Shown: positions 55,801-64,000 of the stretch, in pieces | Position numbering within the stretch: position 1 is the stretch's first letter | Layout of the letters: every line of letters begins with the position of its first letter | NCBI GenBank assembly: GCA_021779665.1 | Contig: JAJYAG010000009.1 | Span: 4,986 to 68,985 of the forward strand | DNA: 64,000 nt | Reading direction: 5' to 3' | From: Bacteroidota bacterium | GTDB lineage: Bacteria; Bacteroidota; Bacteroidia; Bacteroidales; JAAUTT01 | The notes under the pieces: model-generated | The model's input: only the letters and a program-made list of their open reading frames with translations | Told to the model about the DNA's origin: nothing | The model's database searches: none | Program-made: the position numbers and the translations under genes

Positions 55801-57876
55801 ATAACAGCCATTCAGGGCGGGAATAAGAATTATCTGCCGGCAACAACAGTAACAAGAACTTTAACAGTAACAAAAAGTAATCAAACAATTACCTTCAATA
55901 CGTTACCTGTAAAAAAATATGGCCAGGCAGACTTTTCGGCCAATGCTGTCAGCAGTAGCGGACTTCCCGTCACATACACAAGCAGCAACTCTGCTGTGGC
56001 AACTATTGTAAACAACCGGATCCATATAGTAAGTCCCGGAGCTACAATTATTACAGCTTCTCAAGCTGGTAACGAAAATTACACACCAGCAGCTTCTAAA
56101 ACACAAGTTTTAACTATTGAGAAAGCATCGCAAACTATTGAATTTGCTCAGTTACCCGAAATCAGATTCGGAGCTTCAGACATTCAGCCTGAAGCTACTG
56201 CAACTTCAGGTTTACCAGTAACTTTTTCGAGCAGTAATGTTAATGTTATCAAATTGGTTAACGGTTTCATTCAGGTCGTTGGAACCGGATCTGCAAGTCT
56301 TATCGCAAGTCAGAATGGCAACCAATATTATAATGCGGCGCCCTCTGTTTCGCAAATTGTAGTTGTGAATAAACAGAATCAGGTTATAGTTTTCGACTCC
56401 ATTCCTGAGAAAACCTATGGCGATATCGATTTTGATCCGGCTGCTTTTGCCAGCTCAGGCTTACCAGTAACACTTACTATCGAAAACCCTAATGTTGCTG
56501 TACTGAAAAACAATAAAATCCACATTGTTGGTGCGGGTAGTACTAAAATAACAGCAAGTCAGGATGGGAATAAAAACTATAGTGCCGCTGAAATAAATGT
56601 TACACGCTTATTGGTGGTAAAAAAAGCTTTAATTATTGTTTCACCGGATAAGGCTACCAGAAATTATCTTGCCACCGATCCTGTTTTTACAATTACATAC
56701 AGTGGATTTGTTAATGACGAAAGCATAACAGCTATAGATGTTTTGCCAAAAGTAACCACAACCGCAACACCTTCCAGTTTTCCGGGAATGTACGATCTGA
56801 CTGCATCGGGAGCTATGGATAATAATTATAATTTTGAATATCAAAAAGGTATTTTTCTGATACTCGGAACTACACCTTTAAAACCTGCCAAACCTGAAGG
56901 TAAAACAAAGCTGTGCATTAATGCGGGAAAGCAGGAATTTAAGACCTCCGGAGCAATTTTTGCATCCACCTTCAAGTGGAGCATAACGCCCTCAAATGCA
57001 GGTGAGTTGACCGAATCGGGTAAAACCGCCACTTTAGCATTCAATTCAAAGTTCACCGGGAAAGTAGCAATAACAGTAAAAGCCATTAATAACCAGGGAG
57101 TGAGTGAGCCATCGGATACCTTATTTGTAAACATAATGGATATTCCGGAGCCTCCAACGATTTCAACCCGGGGATCGTATTGTTCAACTAACAATTATGG
57201 TGACTCAATAAAAATCCTGAATTCCCAACCCCTATACAACTATCAGCTTGTTCTTAACGGGGTCAACCAAAACGAAATTCTGGAGGGGAACGGCGGAGTA
57301 ATTTCATGGTCTAACCTGTATGAAGGGAATTATGCTATAGTGGAAAACGTCTGCAATACCACATTAGCTGAGAATTTAAAGATCGTAAAAGTAGACCCAT
57401 CATCGGTAAAGCCTCAACTTGAAGTTAAATGGAACGATGTAATTGTTTGCCGCAATACAGGAGACTCCATTGGAACGTATCGCTGGTTTTATAATGGTGA
57501 GGAGATTGTGGGTCAAAACAAACAATATCTCTGGACACAGAAAAAAGAAGGTTACTATTCAGTTGTAACATCCGATATTTCAGGTTGTCTGTTCTCATCC
57601 GACAGCATCAGGATTGAACGTGAAATCCAGGCCTCAATTTATCCTAATCCCAATCAGGGAAATTTCAGGTTAACATTCGGCAATCAGTTTAAGGGTCAAA
57701 CGTTAGTGCGGATATCGGGATCCAATAGTATACCGGTAAAAACATTAACATTCAGCAAAGAAACAGAGCAAGTGGAAATGGATTTCAGTTTACCCGACTT
57801 AAAACCCGGAATATACTTTCTCGAAGTAATACAGAAGAATGAAAGAGTTTTCTATGAAAAATTCATCAGAGAATAA
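52858..57876 (+). CDS. MBG/Ig-like repeat surface protein with T9SS type A sorting domain
   Basis: 1,672 residues: a signal peptide (about 1-21, ending LFGA), one Ig-like (Big-type) repeat, four MBG-type repeats with YGDPNP-like starts and NYxFxxxNGTLTITK ends, ten more Ig-like repeats with Q-x-[IV]-x-F openings and SxQxGNxxYxPA ends, and a fifth MBG repeat. Then come about 270 residues of Ig/PKD-like and linker sequence with Cys residues, and a sorting domain (SIYPNPNQGNFRLTF to KFIRE). It should be secreted by T9SS and anchored at the surface. The short repeats resemble stalk or adhesin modules; ligand unknown. The small barrel-protein gene starts four bases downstream. Confidence 0.9.
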   Translation: MFFLRFIILLTISFVPAALFGATQTITFSNTTKTYGDPAFSPATATSGLPVYYSSNNPSVAIIINGGTQIQIVGAGTAKITASQPGNGSYSAAPNNTKTLTVNKATITANVDPYTREYGDPNPVFTINYSGFVNGEDIDVLDVLPTVSTSAVQSSKAGNYAITLSGGSDVNYKFSFTNGTLTITKAPVTIIADDKTRIYGSSNPTFTLSYVGLKNSDTNSKINTKPTISTPATTSSNVGIYPIILSGGISDSYSITLVNGTLEITKAELKVTVDNKIKSYGDNNPTLTFKYSPFKLNQNASVLNEVPTISTTATKTSDAGIYPIVLTGGDANNYYFTLINGTLTINKKSLKVTAENKTRLYGQPNPALTYVYSGFVLGENASDLIQQPSISTTANITSNVGSYPITLTGGEALNYSFNLVAGTLKITQASQTIDFPEQPVIAFGAPDFSPATASTGLPITYSSSDINIISVVNGKLHTTGVGQVLITAFQAGNINYAPVNTFRWISVGKTNQVVTFPGDITKKYLDEDFNPGATASSGLPVTYTVADPSVAVPSFGGIKIIGAGVTTITATQPGNSSFSPASATVILTVEKTSQAITFPALPPVDYTYTDFTPGATSDSHLDVVYTSDNPSVAVIINNLIHISGTGKANITASQPGNKNYQPADDVTRELTVNKAVQTITFDILQSRNYNDPDFSPDAYSSSGLPILYSSSNPAVATIVNNQIHITGVGSTEISASQPGNTNYQPAGTISRTLQVSKSQQVITFNSIPEQAIDNPVYTLTASASSGLNITYSIDNTDVATINNGVVQIHKTGTANITAKQSGNALYQPAGEVTQKLIVKNSSQTVTFAPLPSKTFGDPDFTISATASSGLQPSFFSDNTNIAVVTNNVVKITGAGTVNIYATQSGNDYYAAATPTPQILTIGKASQNISFQPIQDKVFGELPFIPLATASSGLNIEYSSNSPDVAIVIDGKIYITGVGTAQITAIQGGNKNYLPATTVTRTLTVTKSNQTITFNTLPVKKYGQADFSANAVSSSGLPVTYTSSNSAVATIVNNRIHIVSPGATIITASQAGNENYTPAASKTQVLTIEKASQTIEFAQLPEIRFGASDIQPEATATSGLPVTFSSSNVNVIKLVNGFIQVVGTGSASLIASQNGNQYYNAAPSVSQIVVVNKQNQVIVFDSIPEKTYGDIDFDPAAFASSGLPVTLTIENPNVAVLKNNKIHIVGAGSTKITASQDGNKNYSAAEINVTRLLVVKKALIIVSPDKATRNYLATDPVFTITYSGFVNDESITAIDVLPKVTTTATPSSFPGMYDLTASGAMDNNYNFEYQKGIFLILGTTPLKPAKPEGKTKLCINAGKQEFKTSGAIFASTFKWSITPSNAGELTESGKTATLAFNSKFTGKVAITVKAINNQGVSEPSDTLFVNIMDIPEPPTISTRGSYCSTNNYGDSIKILNSQPLYNYQLVLNGVNQNEILEGNGGVISWSNLYEGNYAIVENVCNTTLAENLKIVKVDPSSVKPQLEVKWNDVIVCRNTGDSIGTYRWFYNGEEIVGQNKQYLWTQKKEGYYSVVTSDISGCLFSSDSIRIEREIQASIYPNPNQGNFRLTFGNQFKGQTLVRISGSNSIPVKTLTFSKETEQVEMDFSLPDLKPGIYFLEVIQKNERVFYEKFIRE
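52921..56865 (+). repeat. Sixteen tandem protein-domain repeats (1+4+10+1 order)
   Basis: Repeats of about 230-250 bp encode Ig-like (I) and MBG (M) domains in the order I-M-M-M-M-I x10-M. The I units share [YK]-x-[DG]-x-DF-x-P-x-A-x-[AS]-SGLP and GAGTxxITASQPGN signatures; the M units share YG-x-x-NP and NGTLTITK. Confidence 0.8.
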
Positions 57877-57880
57877 TCCA

Positions 57881-58720
57881 ATGCGTTGCTTCAGAATTAT
57901 AGCGGCTTCGTTTTTATTTTTGATTCTTTTCTCCCCGTTACTTATTGCCCAGAAAATAATAACTTATGGAATTGAGGTAAATGCCTCCTCATGCTGGTTA
58001 TCGGGAAAAGCTCCCGAACAGCTTACCGGATTTTCAAAAAAAGGAAGTTATAATGCAGATTTTGGAATAACGGGCCAATATTACATCAATAAAAAAAATG
58101 CAATTAAATCAGGCCTTCAAATAGTAAATAGCAAATATTCGTACCAGGCGTCAGATTATAAAATTCGCTTCCCCGATACTGACAGCGAGGGTAAGAACTA
58201 TGAAAGGATAGTGAGCGGCAGAGATATTTCAGAAAATACATCTGCAATCTCATTACACATTCCAATTATCCTGGTACATGAGTTCATTATTAACCGTAGT
58301 TTCAGAGTATTTGCTGAAATTGGCCCCTCCATTGCAGTTCCGCTTACAGGGGAAAGTAAGGTAGCTGGAATATTTACCTATAAAGGATATTATGATGATG
58401 GCGGTTTTACTCTGGAAGATATTCCACTTTATGGTTTCAATTCCGACGTAATTATTAAGCGAAACCAAAACCCTGCCTTTTCTGTTATAAACCTGGAAGG
58501 CTCGGCAGCTGCCGGATGTTTAATTAATATTAACCGATACTGGCGATTATCATTCGTTTGTAAATACCAGAGATCGTTCACATCCATTGCGAAACATGAA
58601 AATGGTTCATTCTATATTTCCAATAAGATCAACGAATTCAATTCAATACTCGGCGCACCCGGTACAGGTATTAGCAATGTTTCTTTTGGTTTTGGCATTC
58701 AGAAAGCAATTCTGTTTTGA
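57881..58720 (+). CDS. Outer-membrane beta-barrel protein
   Basis: 279 residues from the ATG at 57881, which gives a clean signal peptide (MRCFRIIAASFLFLILFSPL, cleavage after LIAQ). Upstream in-frame starts at 57839 and 57854 would overlap the MBG gene. The mature part alternates aromatic and hydrophilic strands, e.g. ITYGIEVNASSCWLSG and NSILGAPGTGISNVSFGFGI, and ends in a strand, as in porin-family small barrels. It begins four bases after the MBG gene stop, so the two are probably co-transcribed; a role as a partner or anchor is a guess. Confidence 0.82.
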   Translation: MRCFRIIAASFLFLILFSPLLIAQKIITYGIEVNASSCWLSGKAPEQLTGFSKKGSYNADFGITGQYYINKKNAIKSGLQIVNSKYSYQASDYKIRFPDTDSEGKNYERIVSGRDISENTSAISLHIPIILVHEFIINRSFRVFAEIGPSIAVPLTGESKVAGIFTYKGYYDDGGFTLEDIPLYGFNSDVIIKRNQNPAFSVINLEGSAAAGCLININRYWRLSFVCKYQRSFTSIAKHENGSFYISNKINEFNSILGAPGTGISNVSFGFGIQKAILF

Positions 58721-58913
58721 TGCAAAAACAAACACACTGGTACAACTCAAATTAATCTGAAAATAATAACCTTATTAAAAGGGTTCCGTAAAAAGATCCA
58801 GAACCCAAACTTAATCTACGAGGCATAAGTTCTTAATAATTTAAAAGTTATAACCTCCTAGACCGATAGCTGAGTAAACTATCGTGCATTATTTGATACG
58901 TAAAATTGCAGGC

Positions 58914-61900
58914 ATGAAGAAACTATTTTTTATTCTTTTTCTTTTTACGATTGCTTTTGTAAATTTTTCCAAAGCGCAAACGTTTAATATTACCCAGCTG
59001 GATACGTTTGCCATAAGCGCATTACCAGATCAGCCAATATTAAAAGTTGTTGTAAATACAGGTGCTAGTTCAAGCCTCTCTCTCGAGCGATTAGTAGTTT
59101 ACTCAACCAGCGAAGACAGTCTTGACATTGAAAATGTCAGAATTTACCGAACTACCGGTAATCGGTTTTCAAAAGCCGATTATCCAGCAGAAATAGAAGA
59201 AATAACTTCCATTGGAGCCAACCTTCTGAAAGATTCAGCCGTTTTCACCGGTTTAACATTCCCGCTTAAAGCTGGAGATAATATTATATGGGTTGTATAC
59301 GATCTTTCGAAAACATCGAAAGCCGGCCATTTTATCGACGGATATATTAAAGCCGGCGGGATCAAAATTTCAGGAAATACCTATCCTGCGGAAAATGCGA
59401 ACCCGAACGGAGAAATATTAATAAGACAAAAATATTTTACGGAGAATTTTGAGAAGTTTGGCGATAACCGAAAACCATTAAACTGGACTATCAGCGGGGA
59501 TATAAATGCCGACTGGAAATGCGAGTTAGGAGGTTATGCCGGAAATCCGTCCACAGCTAAGTCAGGAAGTCTTAATGCCAGATCATATGCAGAAAATCCT
59601 TCCGGGCGCGTTAGCAGGATGATATCCAAACCCTTAAACCTGTCTCTTTCCATAAAGCCCAAACTAACGTTTTATCACGCACAAATGTTCAGGCCCGTTA
59701 CCGATAAGTCGGACTCATTAGGCATCTATTATGGATTTACTTCAACAGGCCCTTGGAATTTTATTAAAAACTATACCTTACCAACACCTGATGGTTTATG
59801 GGTAAAAAGAGAAATAGACCTCCCGGATGAAATGATCAACAGCAATGTCTACCTTGTTTTTAAAAGTACAGCGCAGTGGGGTTTCGGAGTTTGTGTTGAC
59901 AGTATTACCATTTATGAAGCAAATGTTTCGGAACGAAAAATAAAATCTATCAATTGCGATCATCCAACCACTTATTTTATTCCCCAAGGCTCGTCGAACA
60001 ATCCAATTTTGAGATATAATATTGGTGTAACAGGCAACACTGGCAGCCTTACTTTTTCTTCATGCACGGTGAATTCATTAAACACCTCAGATGATGATAT
60101 TTCCAATGTAAAACTATTTGCAACAGCCGACTCAGTTTTTATTGCTCCATCGCTAATAGGTACCGGAACTTATTCGGGCGGTAAGGTAACTTTTAACGGA
60201 TTTACCCGCAAACTGGAATCAGGAGATAATTATTTCTGGATTACCTACGATGTTAAGGCTAATGCAATTCCCGATAACATTCTTGATGCCAAAATAACCC
60301 CGGGCGATCTGGTTATAAGCGATGGTGCCACATATCCCAATGCCGAGCTATCGCCGGCCGGTTCAAGAATCATTAAACAGTCGGTTTTTTTTGATGATTT
60401 TGAATCGGATAAGGGATGGATCTTCAATGGTGAATTTGAAAGAGGAGCTCCTCAGGGTAAAGGAGGTGTAGCATTTGGTTTCAGGGACCCTTCGGTTGCT
60501 TATTCCCTGTCGAACATTATGGGTACTGATTTAGGCTTGGCTGCCAATACCGGTGATTATAATAAAAGTGCCCGAGATTTAGCTACTTCACCTTTAATTC
60601 AGGCCAGGTATTTTAAAAATACTCTTTTTAGCTTTGCCCGGTGGCTGAATGCCGAAAACCAGGATAGTGCCGTAATAGAGTACCAATATGAAGGCGATAG
60701 TAAATGGAACATTCTTTGGGAAACTCCTTCAACAATCATCGATGGTTCCTGGTCGGTTTTTTCAACTTCTACCAAAAATGTTTTCGACAGAAAAAACTTT
60801 AAACTCAGGTATCGGCTGGGTACTACTAACGTACTCGAAGAATACTCAGGATGGAATATCGACGATGTATTTCTTACAGGCGACAGTATTAAATATGATG
60901 CAGCGTTAATGGAGTTTTTAGGCCCTTTTAGTGCCTGCGGTCTTACAAGTGGTGAACAGGTGCAGGTAAAAGTTAAAAATACTGGACCAAAAACGCTCTC
61001 AAATATTCCAATAAAGCTATCGATAGACGGTGGAAAAAACTGGGTGACAGAAACCATACCCGGTGACCTGACTGTTGAAAATACAACCACACATACTTTT
61101 CAGCCGGTTAATCTGAGCAAACCAGCCAAATACAAGATTATTGTAAAATTAGCTTACCCAGGAGATAATTATAATGATAACGACAGTGTTGTCTACGATC
61201 TCACCTCTGTTCCAACCTTTACCCCACCCTTTTCCGATGGTTTTGAAACAGACACATCCTTTTGGCTTATCGGTGGGATTAACCCTTCATGGGTGAATGG
61301 AAAACCTTCCGGCATTGGGTTCAGCAATGCATATGAAGGTATCAAATGCTGGAAAACAGATGCGTACTCAGGTTACCATGCTCTCTATGAAAATTCATAT
61401 ATTGAAAGTCCCTGTTTTAACCTTTCGGATGCTGAAATACCCGTAGTAGACATGTACTACAGGTATTACACACAACTTAAAAAATCGGGTGCCCGCATGG
61501 AATATTCACTCGATGGAGGAACCTCTTATCAATACCTGCCAACAAACGAAATCAGTGTATTTCCATGGAACTGGTATAACGACTCAATAAGAACCTTTCA
61601 TGACAAAACTATCGGATGGACTTATCAATCGCTAAACGGAACCGAATTAACATGGATGAATGGAAAACAGGTTTTACCTTCCGACGCAGCAAACAAAAGT
61701 CTTGTTCGTTTCCGGTTCCATTTCAAAGCCGACTCCAGTCTGGTAACACCCGATCCGGGTTTTGCTTTCGACAACTTCAGAATTCTCAATTCGCCATATG
61801 ATGCAGGGGTTGTTTCAATTGACGACTTGTCTTCACCTGCCTGTCAATATGCCAACTCCGATAAACTAAAAGTTACTGTTAAGAACTTTGGCCTTAGAAA

Positions 61901-64000
61901 AATAAGGCAGAACGACTCGATTATAGTTGCAATAAAAGTTAATGATAATCCTGTTGTAAAAGACACATTCAAGCTTGCATCCGATTTGAACATAGCCGCC
62001 ACCCAACAATTTACCATGAAGAAATCGGTTAATTTCGGCGATCCGGGTAATTACAAAATAAAAGCCTATATCATCGATCCTAAACCTGGTTATTATGGAA
62101 CCGACAACGATACTGCAACTCTGGATATTACTGTATACACCAACCCGATTACCAATCTGCCCGATACTATATCTACAGCCAGAGCTGATACCTTAACTGT
62201 TAAAGCACATTTTGACACCGACTATAATTATGAATGGATTTTCGGTGGCAGTATTGTTTCAACAACTTACCAGGTTGATGCCATAACAACCGGGTTCGGA
62301 GAGCATTCGCTTACAGCAGAAAACAAAATTTCAGGATGTATAACCAGGGATACCGTTTTTATTAAGCGGTTAATACCCGATTTGGGAGTTGTAGAAATAT
62401 CTTCGCCAACCAATAATTGCGGTTACAAAACTCCTATGCACCCTGTTATAAAAATTCAGAATTTTGGAACAGATACCATCAGGGCAAACCAGCTATTCCC
62501 GGTTAAATTACAGTTGAACAAAAACGCGGTAATCACTGAGAATGTAACTTTAAATCAAAAGCTTGCACCAGACAGCATTATTCAACTCACGCTGGTTTCA
62601 ACCCTCGACCTGATCACTCCGAAACAAGATACTTTGAAAGTGTGGACACAGATACCTGGTGATGATGATATAACCAACGATACCACTGTATCTGTTTTCC
62701 AGATTTATGGCTATCCTGATATTTTCCTTGGAAACGATACCACCATTAAAGGAAAACTGAACTGGGATCTTGATGCCGGAACCGGGCATAAGACCATTCT
62801 CTGGAGCGATGGCCAGACAACAACCGAAAAATATACAATTTCGTGGCCTGGAAAATATTGGGTAACTGTAACCGATAATAACGACTGCGCAAGCACCGAT
62901 ACCATAAAAGTGCATATGGTTATTCACGACCTTAAGATGAGCAGCCTGGTTGCACCTATAAATGCTTGTACACAAACAGCCACAACAGCGGTTCAGTGCA
63001 GAATCAAAAATGCAGGTACCGATACTATCAAAATCTCTGAGACAATTACCTTATTTTACGAATTTAACAATGGCGCCAAACAGGAAGAAATTCTCAATCT
63101 GAGCAACGAACTCCGGCCAAACGATTCCATCATATACACTTTCACTCCTAATGTAGATATGAGTGCAACAGGATCGTATAAATTTAAGGTAAAATCAATG
63201 ATTGCTGGCGATATACAACCTTTGAACGATAGTATTTTAAAAACAGTGGAAGTATTTGGAAAGCCTGCTCCCGATATTGGTACCGACCGTATTGTTCAGG
63301 CAATGACATATTCCTTATATCCTGGTAAATTTGTAAGCTATAAATGGCAGGATAATTCAACGGATTCGGTATGGACAATCAGCAAAACCAAATACCAGTC
63401 CAACAATACCTATAAAGTTACAGTAACCGACGCTAACGGTTGTACTGGAGAAGCTACCCCTGCAGTATTCCTTTTGATTAACGATCTTAAGATCTCAGAA
63501 GCTATTGTAGCTTCCACCAGTTGTTCACTTTCCGACAAGGAAATTATCAATGTGAAAGTTGAAAACTTTGGGAATGCGCCTTTAATGAATAAGCTGGTAG
63601 ATGTCTCGTATACATTAAACGGAGGTGCTGAAGTGAAGGAGAACTTCACATTTAATGGAGCAGTGGGAACTTCAATGGTGCATACTTTTACAGCCCCGGT
63701 TAATATGTCAGCACAAGGAAATTATATTTTTAAATTCAAAATAAAATTTGCTGAAGATGTTAATCCGCTTAACGATACTGTAACCCATCTTTCCAAAGTA
63801 TTAGGATTTCCTGTTGTAGACTTTAAAGCACCGAATGATACCATTGTCACCCGACTTCCATACACATTACACGCAGGTCCGGGTTACGCCGAATATCAAT
63901 GGCAGGACAATTCAACCGATTCGGTATTCACAATTACCAAAGATAATTATGTGGCAGCGAACCCAATTTACACCGTAGTTGTCACAAATTCCAGCGGGTG
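58914..64000 (+). CDS. Giant modular secreted protein, N-terminal 1,695 residues (cut by window end)
   Basis: The frame is open from the ATG at 58914 to the window edge. After a signal peptide (MKKLFFILFLFTIAFVNFSK, ending AQ) comes a domain like the BNR-associated N-terminal region of sialidases (37-170) and a jelly-roll, MAM/cleaved-adhesin-like domain (176-336, FTENFEKFGDNRKPLNW). A second such pair follows (362-490; 491-660, FFDDFESDKGW), then a CARDB-like domain and a third jelly-roll domain (775-961, FSDGFETDTSFW). Four CARDB plus Ig-like modules run from 963 on. No enzyme motif is visible. A T9SS sorting domain is expected beyond the edge but is not seen. Its start lies 193 bases past the barrel gene. 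Confidence 0.85.
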   Translation, partial: MKKLFFILFLFTIAFVNFSKAQTFNITQLDTFAISALPDQPILKVVVNTGASSSLSLERLVVYSTSEDSLDIENVRIYRTTGNRFSKADYPAEIEEITSIGANLLKDSAVFTGLTFPLKAGDNIIWVVYDLSKTSKAGHFIDGYIKAGGIKISGNTYPAENANPNGEILIRQKYFTENFEKFGDNRKPLNWTISGDINADWKCELGGYAGNPSTAKSGSLNARSYAENPSGRVSRMISKPLNLSLSIKPKLTFYHAQMFRPVTDKSDSLGIYYGFTSTGPWNFIKNYTLPTPDGLWVKREIDLPDEMINSNVYLVFKSTAQWGFGVCVDSITIYEANVSERKIKSINCDHPTTYFIPQGSSNNPILRYNIGVTGNTGSLTFSSCTVNSLNTSDDDISNVKLFATADSVFIAPSLIGTGTYSGGKVTFNGFTRKLESGDNYFWITYDVKANAIPDNILDAKITPGDLVISDGATYPNAELSPAGSRIIKQSVFFDDFESDKGWIFNGEFERGAPQGKGGVAFGFRDPSVAYSLSNIMGTDLGLAANTGDYNKSARDLATSPLIQARYFKNTLFSFARWLNAENQDSAVIEYQYEGDSKWNILWETPSTIIDGSWSVFSTSTKNVFDRKNFKLRYRLGTTNVLEEYSGWNIDDVFLTGDSIKYDAALMEFLGPFSACGLTSGEQVQVKVKNTGPKTLSNIPIKLSIDGGKNWVTETIPGDLTVENTTTHTFQPVNLSKPAKYKIIVKLAYPGDNYNDNDSVVYDLTSVPTFTPPFSDGFETDTSFWLIGGINPSWVNGKPSGIGFSNAYEGIKCWKTDAYSGYHALYENSYIESPCFNLSDAEIPVVDMYYRYYTQLKKSGARMEYSLDGGTSYQYLPTNEISVFPWNWYNDSIRTFHDKTIGWTYQSLNGTELTWMNGKQVLPSDAANKSLVRFRFHFKADSSLVTPDPGFAFDNFRILNSPYDAGVVSIDDLSSPACQYANSDKLKVTVKNFGLRKIRQNDSIIVAIKVNDNPVVKDTFKLASDLNIAATQQFTMKKSVNFGDPGNYKIKAYIIDPKPGYYGTDNDTATLDITVYTNPITNLPDTISTARADTLTVKAHFDTDYNYEWIFGGSIVSTTYQVDAITTGFGEHSLTAENKISGCITRDTVFIKRLIPDLGVVEISSPTNNCGYKTPMHPVIKIQNFGTDTIRANQLFPVKLQLNKNAVITENVTLNQKLAPDSIIQLTLVSTLDLITPKQDTLKVWTQIPGDDDITNDTTVSVFQIYGYPDIFLGNDTTIKGKLNWDLDAGTGHKTILWSDGQTTTEKYTISWPGKYWVTVTDNNDCASTDTIKVHMVIHDLKMSSLVAPINACTQTATTAVQCRIKNAGTDTIKISETITLFYEFNNGAKQEEILNLSNELRPNDSIIYTFTPNVDMSATGSYKFKVKSMIAGDIQPLNDSILKTVEVFGKPAPDIGTDRIVQAMTYSLYPGKFVSYKWQDNSTDSVWTISKTKYQSNNTYKVTVTDANGCTGEATPAVFLLINDLKISEAIVASTSCSLSDKEIINVKVENFGNAPLMNKLVDVSYTLNGGAEVKENFTFNGAVGTSMVHTFTAPVNMSAQGNYIFKFKIKFAEDVNPLNDTVTHLSKVLGFPVVDFKAPNDTIVTRLPYTLHAGPGYAEYQWQDNSTDSVFTITKDNYVAANPIYTVVVTNSSG
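61800..64000 (+). repeat. Four CARDB plus Ig-like modules of about 550 bp
   Basis: Module starts encode DAGVVSIDDLSSP (61800), DLGVVEISSP (62379), DLKMSSLVAP (62928) and DLKISEAIVAS (63483), spaced 579, 549 and 555 bases. The later modules share the segment WQDNSTDSV, encoded by nearly identical DNA near 63349 and 63902. Confidence 0.78.

Noticed and set aside
52921-56865. Regular DNA repeats that might be a CRISPR array
   Set aside because: Units of about 240 bp encode continuous protein domains in one frame and have no short direct repeat with unique spacers.

Overview
The window looks like a chromosomal segment of a Bacteroidota bacterium, probably order Bacteroidales or a near relative. 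The signs are type IX secretion (T9SS) cargo with C-terminal sorting domains of both types (YPNP-type A and CHU_C-type B), a PorP/SprF protein, a TamL-TamB pair, and promoters of the Bacteroidota form TTTG-N19-TAnnTTTG. Shine-Dalgarno sequences are mostly weak, and the DNA is AT-rich with long, well-spaced genes. I saw no rRNA, tRNA, CRISPR array, insertion sequence or prophage. Most of the window is core chromosome; the last 20 kb is a surface-protein region.

Layout. 1-2007: start of a secreted S37 peptidase and a B12-binding radical SAM protein. 2159-6361: six-gene minus-strand operon with a holin-like membrane protein, an unknown protein, an AI-2E-family permease and an MlaE-MlaF-MlaD lipid transport set. 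6498-7522: ECF sigma factor with two small proteins. 7814-14010: BrkB-like membrane protein, a sigma-54 activator with a CHASE3 histidine kinase, and an orphan PAS kinase. 14007-20976: TamL and TamB for outer-membrane assembly. 21254-24762: cupin-8 protein, DUF6496 protein and phosphoketolase. 24960-26715: PRC-barrel protein and small membrane or basic proteins separated by strong hairpins. 26820-31517: T9SS-secreted SpoIID-like protein, copper ATPase and an AraC-type regulator with a CxxC metal-binding-like head. 31628-38253: TerB-like protein, small unknowns, DUF116 protein, DNA polymerase IV, a membrane-anchored sensor-like protein and an FtsX/MacB-type permease. 38512-43342: aspartokinase-homoserine dehydrogenase, a NarL-type two-component pair and an FtsB/DivIC-like protein.

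43339-64000 is the envelope and adhesin region. A glycosyltransferase, an OmpH/Skp chaperone, a PorP/SprF protein and a roughly 2,000-residue PKD-repeat protein with a type B sorting domain lie on the minus strand. The plus strand carries a 1,672-residue MBG/Ig-like repeat protein with a type A sorting domain, a small outer-membrane barrel protein, and a giant modular protein cut by the window end. The adhesin-PorP/SprF order matches the known SprB-SprF arrangement, so the PorP/SprF protein is probably dedicated to its neighbour.

The less ordinary items are: the CxxC-headed AraC regulator beside a copper ATPase whose first metal-binding domain has lost its CxxC; a strong terminator directly in front of the ribosome binding site of a 55-residue basic protein; a SpoIID-like protein carrying a T9SS signal; the 1+4+10+1 repeat architecture of the MBG protein; four 549-579 bp modules in the truncated giant; and a triple TGTAAG inverted repeat in the only intergenic gap above 300 bases. 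I found no clear evidence of an entirely undescribed system; the best candidates are listed as hypotheses.
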